Source of the DNA: DATGFK01 sp040007395
Lineage (GTDB): Bacteria > Chloroflexota > Anaerolineae > Aggregatilineales > UBA2796
Reading direction: 5' to 3'
DNA: 7,623 nt
Assembly (NCBI GenBank): GCA_040007395.1
Contig: JBDTVG010000147.1
Location: 1 to 7,623, forward strand
Both the position numbers and the translations under genes were made by a program. The notes under the pieces are model-generated. The model was not told the origin of the DNA. It was given only the letters and a program-made list of their open reading frames with translations, and ran no database searches. The number at the start of each line of letters is the position of its first letter. Position 1 is the stretch's first letter. This document shows positions 1 to 5,248 of this stretch, one piece after another.

Positions 1-182
1 GTAAAAAGTTAGCTTCCAGTGATGGATATAAAACAGTCTACATTTGGGATATATCAGGGAAACTTCTATCCACATTAACGGGTAATCTTGATACGGTAAA
101 AGCTATAAGTTGGGCTTCTGATTCCAATAAACTGGTAACTGGAAGCATGGATGGCTCAATACGCATCTGGGAGTTACAGTAG
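1..182 (+). CDS. WD40-repeat protein, C-terminal end (partial, 5' end outside window)
   Basis: The reading frame enters from the left edge (first full codon at 3) and stops at TAG 180-182, leaving 59 visible residues. Two blade endings are visible: LASSDGYKTVYIWD and, after about 30 residues, LVTGSMDGSIRIWELQ. The S/G-x-D-G-x-[VI]-x-[IV]-W-[DE] pattern is the typical end of a WD40 blade, and the protein stops three residues after the last W, as WD40 propellers often do. WD40 propellers are protein-interaction scaffolds; in bacteria they are often fused to kinases, NTPases or effector domains at the N-terminus, none of which can be seen here. The fragment is about 39 % GC (71 of 182), clearly lower than the genes to its right, which may mean a foreign origin. 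The family call is secure, the cellular role unknown. Confidence 0.9.
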   Translation, partial: KKLASSDGYKTVYIWDISGKLLSTLTGNLDTVKAISWASDSNKLVTGSMDGSIRIWELQ

Positions 183-348
183 CTTAATGTAAGCGGCTCT
201 AATTTCTGAGTAATATGCGACTGTGTATCGAATACAGGTGTGCGGCTGCATCTACAGTGTCTGTCATGTTGCTTGACCCACTTTTCATGGAGTTCCAAGC
301 GACCTTACCGTTTCAGATCGGTTCAACCAAGTTGACAAGTGCTGTAGT
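183..348. other. Gap between the WD40 gene and the small-ORF pair
   Basis: This 166-bp stretch carries no convincing gene. No stable hairpin follows the WD40 stop, so its terminator is not evident. A TTGACA hexamer at 332-337 has no matching -10 box 16-18 bp downstream. A short open frame from ATG 287 to TGA 388 (33 codons, beginning MEFQATLPFQIG) has no Shine-Dalgarno sequence and is unlikely to be real. Base composition rises from AT-rich to GC-rich across this interval. Confidence 0.5.
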
Positions 349-573
349 GTGCCAATTGCGCCAACCGTCCCGTCACGAGTCGAAGTGATCTTCGGCAGAA
401 AACCCGCGACAGGCGCAGAGCGTGAGGCGATCTTGCGCGAGTTGAACGCGCATCCGCTGCGGAGCATCGAAGAAATGAACGTCGAGCTTGCGCCAGACGT
501 AGAACGCTTGCGGAACATCCTGATCGAATGGCGCGAATTCAGCCTCAGTCGTTCACGGGCGCGGAGGCGATAA
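349..573 (+). CDS. Small helical hypothetical protein (74 aa), start uncertain
   Basis: I do not recognise this product. It reads from GTG 349 to TAA 571-573 and contains a charged helical stretch (AEREAILRELNAHPLRSIEE, then ELAPDVERLRNILIEWRE) followed by a very basic tail ending RSRARRR. It is about 60 % GC with a G/C-rich third position (roughly two thirds of codons), which supports real coding in this frame. The start is weakly determined: GTG 349 has no Shine-Dalgarno sequence, the frame is open back to 277 without an ATG, and the codons before 349 look less coding-like. It could therefore be the 3' remnant of a longer gene. The next gene starts 5 nt after its stop and has its ribosome site inside this ORF, so the two are probably co-translated. 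Confidence 0.55.
   Translation: MPIAPTVPSRVEVIFGRKPATGAEREAILRELNAHPLRSIEEMNVELAPDVERLRNILIEWREFSLSRSRARRR
563..567 (+). promoter_or_regulatory. Ribosome binding site GGAGG for the ORF at 579
   Basis: GGAGG lies 11 nt before ATG 579, inside the last codons of the preceding ORF. It favours ATG 579 over the in-frame ATG 528, which would overlap the upstream gene by 46 nt and has no such site. The arrangement suggests translational coupling of the two small genes. Confidence 0.6.
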
Positions 574-578
574 TTACC

Positions 579-935
579 ATGACTATCCATTCATCTGAAT
601 CACAGGTGCCGCAAGGGTACAGTCCCCGTGCCGAGATTGATCAGGCGCTCAATGCGACTCGTGCCGTGATCGAGGAAGCTATCGGTTATATCGAGCGACA
701 GGAAGACGGACCACTCACGATGCGTTTTGCACTGCGTGATATTGAAGACCAAGTCAATGCGCTTGAAACAGAAGCGATCTATGCGCATCGACGAACTAAA
801 CAAGATTGTGCTGCGTTTACAGCATCAGCGCGACGACGCGATCCAGCAATACAAGTTGATCATTGGGCTATTTGGCTTGCCCGACTATCGCGAGGATCAA
901 CTGTCAAACAGCTCACGCTATCGGTGGGTTGCTAA
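579..935 (+). CDS. Small coiled-coil hypothetical protein, probably frameshifted (5' part real to about 780)
   Basis: This frame encodes 118 residues from ATG 579. The first ~68 residues (MTIHSSESQVPQGYSP..., then AEIDQALNATRAVIEEAIGY and ALRDIEDQVNALETEAI) look like a genuine soluble helical or coiled-coil protein. After about position 780 the same frame turns into a low-complexity Arg/Ala/Ser sequence with a poor third-position GC signal (about 8 of 33 codons end in G or C). At the same point another frame becomes coding-like (see 781-960). The natural product was therefore most likely a single ~126-residue protein whose reading frame moves by +1 near 777-785. I do not recognise the family. 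The change could be a real disabling mutation, a sequencing error or, less likely, recoding; no classic slippery heptamer is visible at the junction. Confidence 0.5.
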   Translation: MTIHSSESQVPQGYSPRAEIDQALNATRAVIEEAIGYIERQEDGPLTMRFALRDIEDQVNALETEAIYAHRRTKQDCAAFTASARRRDPAIQVDHWAIWLARLSRGSTVKQLTLSVGC

Positions 936-960
936 CAACAGATTACGATATTTGGGCTGA
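781..960 (+). pseudogene. Out-of-frame 3' continuation of the ORF at 579
   Basis: From ATG 781 to TGA 958-960 this frame gives 59 residues beginning MRIDELNKIVLRLQHQRDDA and continuing IQQYKLIIGLFGLPDYRED. The heptad-like spacing of Leu, Ile and Val and the high third-position GC (about two thirds of the first 40 codons) mark it as the true coding frame here, in contrast to the overlapping frame that ends at 935. It has no Shine-Dalgarno sequence before ATG 781, so I read it as the second half of the gene that starts at 579 and not as an independent gene. The last ~20 residues (RYRWVANNRLRYLG) are less convincing. A convergent gene ends 26 bp further on. Confidence 0.5.
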
Positions 961-986
961 TCACCGTAATGCTAATTTTCCAGCGG

Positions 987-3900
987 CTAGCCGTGCATCC
1001 GCCCAAAGTACCCGCTGACCCAGCGCAACGCATCCAGAGTCGAACGCGGCTGGACTTTGCCAGTTTGTAATTGTTTGCCATGCCCGCCCGATTGAAAGGT
1101 ATGTTCGCTGCCCTTCTCCCCAATCAGCCCTAATAGTTGACTGAGCGTCTGCATATCTTCGGCAAAGATGCGCTCAAGTTGGCGTTGCTTATACAGTGTG
1201 AGCAACCCCCACAACGACTCAACCTCATTTGCCCAAGGCAGGAGTTCCAGCGTCGTGGTATCTTTTTCAGGGAAAGCCGCTAGCAACCCATTTAAAAGCC
1301 GTACCAGCAGATCAGTCTCATGCAGTAGGATATTCACAGAACGGCTACCGAACAGGAAGGCAGGCGCTTCCTGTTCCAGCGTCAATGGATGAACCTGACC
1401 TTTGGCAAAGTGTCCCCCTATCCACGTCAGGGCTTCAATGCCGCTGTTCGGAGCAACTTGTCCCTTGAGTAGTTGCAGCCGCAACACATCAGGATCTGTA
1501 CGGCTACGGCGGCGGATCGCGATCTGGTTCAGCCGCAAAATTTGCAGGCCAATCGTATTCAAGTTTTTGCTCAAACGCTCCCGATCTTTGTCGCTCAGAC
1601 CACCACCGGGCATCCCTTCAAGGGTACGTCGCAGTTGGAACGTCTGTGGCAGTTCGCGATTAGGTGCGTAAGTCAGCGCCATATCCATCAGCAGTTGCAC
1701 GCCTAGATTCACCTGCTCCGCAAAGGGAGTCAGGTCGGAAATACCCGCCATCAAGCGCAGTCGATGAGTCGCGTTGAGTGCCTTCCGCACACTTTCGCCA
1801 TATTTGTTGCCCATGATGTCGGGCAAGTTTTGCGCGAGTTGCCATGAGGCACGGCGGACATAAGTCCGCAGAATTTCCAGCGCCGTCTCCTCTACTTCGG
1901 GACTCCACTTGATCATGGGATAGACTTGCTGGATGAGCGTGGGGCCTCTATCGGCGGCTAGCGACAGCGCATATTCAACGAGAGCACTTGCCAGCCGCAG
2001 CGCTTCCATTGCGTCGCGCCGATCTGCGTTAGTTTTGAGCAGACGCAGTACTGGATCAACACCAAGCAAGTCGGTCAGACGTGGGTCAAGGAATAGGATG
2101 CTCGTTAGTTTGCGGGCGGCGGCTTCCATTTCAGCGCCCCACCCCTTATTTTCTAACGCCCCAAGATAGGCATTGGCGCGGGCGATTGGCTTGAGTTGGC
2201 TGTCCTGCATCGCCTGTAATGCCTCGTTCAGCGCCTGTGCAGGGAGTGGCAAATCGCGGAATACGGCGCGGGCAAAGGCGCTCATATCTTCCTGTGGCGT
2301 GCCTCGGTACAAAGACTGCTGGTAGATCTCCATATAACCAATTGCATTGGCATAACGCCCGCTGGCGATATTCAACGCTACGATGGTCTGCGGCATTTTT
2401 GGATCGAGATTCCTGACGATCTCCGACTGACCGAGAATGGCGATCAGGTGATCAATGAGATTATCGAAGCGTGACGCTTGCGGCGAAACTGCCACCTTGA
2501 TCATGCCCCGCACCGCATCCAGATCGATCAGGTCAAAGCGATGGATAAAGAGCGCCCACTCCACCATACGCGCCAAAATTACGGGTTCATAGGCGGGGCC
2601 GTAGGCCATTGCTGCCAGCATAAGCAGGGCCGGCGGTGCAGCCTTGTCGCGGTGTTCAACAAGATGAGGAAAGGCATTTCGCAGTGCTTCCGGCAACCGT
2701 GCCACCAATAGTGCTTCGCCCAGCAAACGCTGCAAACCGCTGATCGGCAAATAATTTACGCCCAGCAGGAAGATATGGCGAGCCACTTCGGGATTATCAT
2801 AGGCGCGTTTACGACTTATCCCAATGATCTGGGCAATTGTCGGCTCCATTTGCAATTCGGGTGGTGTGTCCTGAAACTGGGTCAGAAACTTGATGAAGGT
2901 ATCATGGTCTTTGCTCAGCATCCGATTGTTCTCGGTTAAGGCGGCGATACCAAGCAAAGGCCACCAGCGGGAAACATCTGTACCTAGCGGGGGATTGGCA
3001 ATCCATTGAGAGACAAGGCGATAGACCGCCATTGCTCGTTCGCCATCGGCAGCACTGCGTAACTGCTCGTAGGCATTTTCTGCCAACTCGCGATTTGAGT
3101 TTGCCATGGTCGGGATAATGTCCGTCTCAGCCAGATCATCGAGTGCCAGCGAAAAGTTGAGCAGGTGGCGTGTATAGGCAATCCGCAGATCGTCTGGCAG
3201 TGTTGGGTCTTCGCGCAGCACTCCTGCTACCGTTGTTCGATCTGCTGGCAAATTTTGGAGGACAAGGCTGTCCAAGCTGGAACGGCGCGAAGCCCAAGCC
3301 AGCGCATTTGCCATGTCTTCCTTACGCATCGCCCGCCAAACAGCAGTACGAGCTAGTTTGTCGGTTTGCTCGACCACGAGCGAAATATCTAGGCGCAGTT
3401 GTGCCATGATAAATTTAGCGTAGACATCATCGGGCGGCTCGTTTAGGAGTTTGCCTGCCGCCCAATCGAACATCAAATGGTTTGCTGGGTGCATGTCTGA
3501 AGCCAGAAATTTGATCTGCGAGTTAGTCTGTGCTGGATCAATGACTGAGGTCGCGAAGGTGATCGCGACCCGTGCTGGGATTGGCAACAGGGTTAATAGC
3601 CCTTGCACAAAACGAACTCGATCTTCTAGGGACAGCGGTGCATTGATAATGCCAATGCCCATCGCCTGTACCACGCCTGCCAGTAAGCCTCCCACTACTT
3701 TAAGATCGTTTTTGCAGTAGGTAATCAGTGCCAAGATGTCGTTGGTTTGCGTTTCTGTATCTGGCGGCTCTGGGTTGTCGAGGACAAATGGTGGCAGATC
3801 GCTGCGCTGTGTTGCAAACTGTGGGATCGGCTCTTTGGCATAGCCCACAAACGATTCAAGGTTTCCGCCCAACGCACGGATCGCCGCCGAAGGAGCCAGC

Positions 3901-4166
3901 AGATATTGGAATTGTGGCACACCGTTTGGGCCAGTTTGCGCTTTGGCAATGATATATTCTGCCGTTTCGCCGCGAAACAGCCCCAACGATCCGGGCATTG
4001 CGTCAGTTCGCTGGTTGGCAGGCGGCGGCAGCAATTGCGCCAAACGCCAGCATTCGGCGAGCTGTGGCGGTGTAACGCCCGGTGTACGAGCCAACACTTG
4101 CAGGGTGGGTTTGGCTCCATTTTCGGTAACGGTAACATAGAGTCGTTCTAGCTGATAATTTCCCAA
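987..4166 (-). CDS. Very large GAP1-like protein with helical body and duplicated C-terminal motif (1059 aa)
   Basis: One uninterrupted frame runs from TTG 4166 to TAG 987. Residues 1-110 are alpha/beta and contain LYVTVTENG followed by LQVLARTPGVTPPQL. This resembles the N-terminal module of GAP1 (GTPase-associated protein 1), where a FQVLARSPG-like motif is typical. Residues ~180-208 hold LLTLLPIPARVAITFAT, resembling the 'LP..R..lTFaT' core of the GAP1 middle region. From ~260 to ~870 the sequence is almost entirely amphipathic helix, like HEAT- or TPR-type solenoids. Near the C-terminus a motif G[QK]VxPxS..[IL][ED]ALxW[IV]xG[HY]F occurs at 902-922 and again at 1036-1056. No signal peptide or membrane segment is visible, so it should be cytoplasmic. 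GAP1 proteins normally accompany GTPases in conflict-type systems; none is visible here. The GAP1 assignment is from remembered family patterns, not a search. The gene itself is certain. Confidence 0.85.
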   Translation of the reverse strand: MGNYQLERLYVTVTENGAKPTLQVLARTPGVTPPQLAECWRLAQLLPPPANQRTDAMPGSLGLFRGETAEYIIAKAQTGPNGVPQFQYLLAPSAAIRALGGNLESFVGYAKEPIPQFATQRSDLPPFVLDNPEPPDTETQTNDILALITYCKNDLKVVGGLLAGVVQAMGIGIINAPLSLEDRVRFVQGLLTLLPIPARVAITFATSVIDPAQTNSQIKFLASDMHPANHLMFDWAAGKLLNEPPDDVYAKFIMAQLRLDISLVVEQTDKLARTAVWRAMRKEDMANALAWASRRSSLDSLVLQNLPADRTTVAGVLREDPTLPDDLRIAYTRHLLNFSLALDDLAETDIIPTMANSNRELAENAYEQLRSAADGERAMAVYRLVSQWIANPPLGTDVSRWWPLLGIAALTENNRMLSKDHDTFIKFLTQFQDTPPELQMEPTIAQIIGISRKRAYDNPEVARHIFLLGVNYLPISGLQRLLGEALLVARLPEALRNAFPHLVEHRDKAAPPALLMLAAMAYGPAYEPVILARMVEWALFIHRFDLIDLDAVRGMIKVAVSPQASRFDNLIDHLIAILGQSEIVRNLDPKMPQTIVALNIASGRYANAIGYMEIYQQSLYRGTPQEDMSAFARAVFRDLPLPAQALNEALQAMQDSQLKPIARANAYLGALENKGWGAEMEAAARKLTSILFLDPRLTDLLGVDPVLRLLKTNADRRDAMEALRLASALVEYALSLAADRGPTLIQQVYPMIKWSPEVEETALEILRTYVRRASWQLAQNLPDIMGNKYGESVRKALNATHRLRLMAGISDLTPFAEQVNLGVQLLMDMALTYAPNRELPQTFQLRRTLEGMPGGGLSDKDRERLSKNLNTIGLQILRLNQIAIRRRSRTDPDVLRLQLLKGQVAPNSGIEALTWIGGHFAKGQVHPLTLEQEAPAFLFGSRSVNILLHETDLLVRLLNGLLAAFPEKDTTTLELLPWANEVESLWGLLTLYKQRQLERIFAEDMQTLSQLLGLIGEKGSEHTFQSGGHGKQLQTGKVQPRSTLDALRWVSGYFGRMHG

Positions 4167-4171
4167 TGTCG

Positions 4172-4179
4172 CTCCACCT
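4172..4179 (-). promoter_or_regulatory. Ribosome binding site that fixes the TTG start at 4166
   Basis: On the minus strand AGGTGGAG lies 5 nt before TTG 4166. An in-frame TGA stands nine codons upstream of that TTG, and no ATG or GTG lies between them, so TTG is the only plausible start for the 1059-residue protein. Confidence 0.75.
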
Positions 4180-4640
4180 GTGGTTCTCGTTCAGAACTAG
4201 TGGCATTTCGCCTGACTTGACACAGTTTTGACTGTAAATCCCTGTCCGCACGAAGTAATAGGCCAAAGCGGGTTTGTAAGCTAAATATCCAGAAATATCC
4301 TACGTCTAATGTGAATTCGATTTGACAATCCGCACTATAGCTTGGTCCGTGTTTGCGATTGTCCGTTTAACTCGATGCGCGAACTGTCTATTCATGAGGT
4401 AAAAGGCGATTCCACATCAGACGTATCCTATAAGAAACGCTACTATTCTATTCTACCATTTTTCTGCATCGGTGTAGATTTCAGCCTACTTAATCTAGGG
4501 CTTTATGCGAAGTGGTCAATTTACGGATCATGACCGACTGTTCGGCTATCAGAACAAACGTGCAGACGTAGACCGATTAAGCTATAATAACACCATAGAA
4601 TTGACAAAGTTGACCTTAAAGACTGGAGCCAAAAGTCATC
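4180..4640. promoter_or_regulatory. Divergent intergenic region with candidate operators and promoters
   Basis: This ~460-bp AT-richer region separates two divergently transcribed genes and should hold both promoters. Visible elements are an inverted repeat ACAGT-N4-ACTGT at 4222-4235, about 56 bp upstream of the TTG start on the left; a tandem direct repeat AAATATCC at 4283-4290 and 4293-4300 with a 10-bp period, so both copies lie on the same DNA face; and an inverted repeat TGTTC-N8-GAACA at 4539-4556 just upstream of the likely right-hand promoter. TTGACA hexamers at 4217 and 4322 have no correctly spaced -10 box. A 63-codon open frame at 4342-4533 starting with TTG is AT-rich, lacks a ribosome site and is not considered a gene. 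The operator roles are inference. Confidence 0.4.
4583..4588 (+). promoter_or_regulatory. Consensus -10 hexamer TATAAT for the gene at 4641
   Basis: TATAAT is an exact match to the sigma-70 -10 consensus and lies 52 bp before ATG 4641, which would give a leader of roughly 45 nt. No good -35 box is found 16-18 bp upstream. The inverted repeat TGTTC-N8-GAACA (4539-4556) ends just before where the -35 would be, so an activator-dependent promoter is possible. Confidence 0.45.
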
Positions 4641-5045
4641 ATGGCAAGACGCAGACGTTATGATAGTGGGAGTTACGAATCATCGCGCAGCGGAAGTCGC
4701 CGTTACACTGCCCGCCGCCGTGAACGCCGATCTGAGGAACGACAGGTTGAAATGGTCTCGTTCGGCGCGATCATCGTAATATTCGCGATTACGCTGCTGT
4801 TCCCCGGCAAATTTTCGCCCGCTTGGATCAGCGTTATCGGTGGCGGAATTCTGGTGGCTAGTGGCGTATACCAGTCGCAGCGACATTGGCGTGTCAACCC
4901 GATGACATGGATTGGTGGAATTTTGCTGCTACTTGCAGGTATTTTGGCTTTGAGTGGCAGCAGTCCCTTACCCGGCGGAATCTTGCTGCCGATTGGTATC
5001 TTTGCAGCAGTAATTATCGCTAGTGCCATCACGGGCGAGTTTTAG
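4641..5045 (+). CDS. Small integral membrane protein with Arg-rich cytoplasmic N-tail (134 aa)
   Basis: The frame runs from ATG 4641 to TAG 5043-5045, with GGAG at 4625-4628 (12 nt spacing, somewhat long). Residues 1-37 are hydrophilic and very basic, with 13 Arg in the first 34 residues (MARRRRY at the start, later RRRERR), interspersed with Ser and Tyr. Four hydrophobic segments follow at about 39-55 (SFGAIIVIFAITLLF), 60-77, 87-104 (WIGGILLLLAGIL) and 111-130. The positive-inside rule places the Arg tail in the cytoplasm, where it could contact nucleic acid, lipids or a partner. Gly-rich paired helices of this kind occur in many small unclassified membrane proteins; I do not recognise a named family. 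It stands alone with its own likely promoter and converges with the next gene. Confidence 0.85.
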   Translation: MARRRRYDSGSYESSRSGSRRYTARRRERRSEERQVEMVSFGAIIVIFAITLLFPGKFSPAWISVIGGGILVASGVYQSQRHWRVNPMTWIGGILLLLAGILALSGSSPLPGGILLPIGIFAAVIIASAITGEF

Positions 5046-5071
5046 ACAATAATTTTCCGGCGCTTGTCTAA
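5042..5071 (+). other. 8-bp perfect inverted repeat overlapping the stop of the membrane protein gene
   Basis: TTAGACAA at 5042-5049 pairs with TTGTCTAA at 5064-5071 across a 14-nt loop. The left arm includes the TAG stop codon. There is no T tract after it, so it may be a 3'-end mRNA structure and not a terminator by itself. Confidence 0.5.
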
Positions 5072-5076
5072 TTGGA

Positions 5077-5130
5077 GTGCAAAATGAAAACCCCTCGGCA
5101 GCATGATGCCATAGGTTTTCGCGTTTGCAC
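5077..5130 (+). terminator. Long interrupted hairpin, probable terminator of the membrane protein gene
   Basis: Three nested stems are visible: GTGCAAA (5077-5083) with TTTGCAC (5124-5130), GAAAACC (5086-5092) with GGTTTTC (5114-5120), and GGCA (5097-5100) with TGCC (5107-5110). The T-rich run TTGTGTTTT follows directly at 5131-5139. This fits a plus-strand intrinsic terminator 31 nt after the stop codon, although the stem is broken by internal loops. Confidence 0.55.
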
Positions 5131-5183
5131 TTGTGTTTTACATGAGCCAATTTTCCTTACCCCAGCCTTTTAAGGATGTATGC

Positions 5184-5221
5184 CACGTCAGCGGGCGAGG
5201 CAGGTTTCGCCCGCTGACGTG
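5184..5221 (-). terminator. Perfect 15-bp GC-rich stem-loop 3' of the exported protein gene
   Basis: CACGTCAGCGGGCGA at 5184-5198 is exactly complementary to TCGCCCGCTGACGTG at 5207-5221, with an 8-nt loop. On the minus strand it begins 27 nt after the stop codon of the 411-residue gene. No run of T follows on either strand, so it is either a terminator that does not need a T tract or a 3'-end stabilising structure. It also blocks read-through between the two convergent genes. Confidence 0.6.
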
Positions 5222-5248
5222 ATCAATTACCTGTTCTGCGAGAGACTA

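Noticed and set aside
287..388. A 33-codon frame beginning MEFQATLPFQIG.
   Set aside because: No ribosome site, very short, and overlapped by the better-supported frame at 349-573.
528..578. ATG 528 as an earlier start of the second small ORF.
   Set aside because: It would overlap the upstream ORF by 46 nt and lacks a ribosome site, while ATG 579 has GGAGG at 11 nt.
3747..4151. A 134-codon plus-strand frame and a 137-codon minus-strand frame (3725-4138) within the 1059-residue gene.
   Set aside because: Both are Trp/Cys/Arg-rich frames overlapping the conserved GAP1-like N-terminus and are shadows of it.
4322..4340. TTGACA at 4322 followed by ACTATA as a promoter.
   Set aside because: The spacing between the hexamers is only about 7-8 bp, far from the required 16-18 bp.
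4342..4533. A 63-codon plus-strand open frame starting with TTG in the divergent gap.
   Set aside because: It is AT-rich, has no ribosome binding site, no recognisable domain, and sits where promoters are expected.
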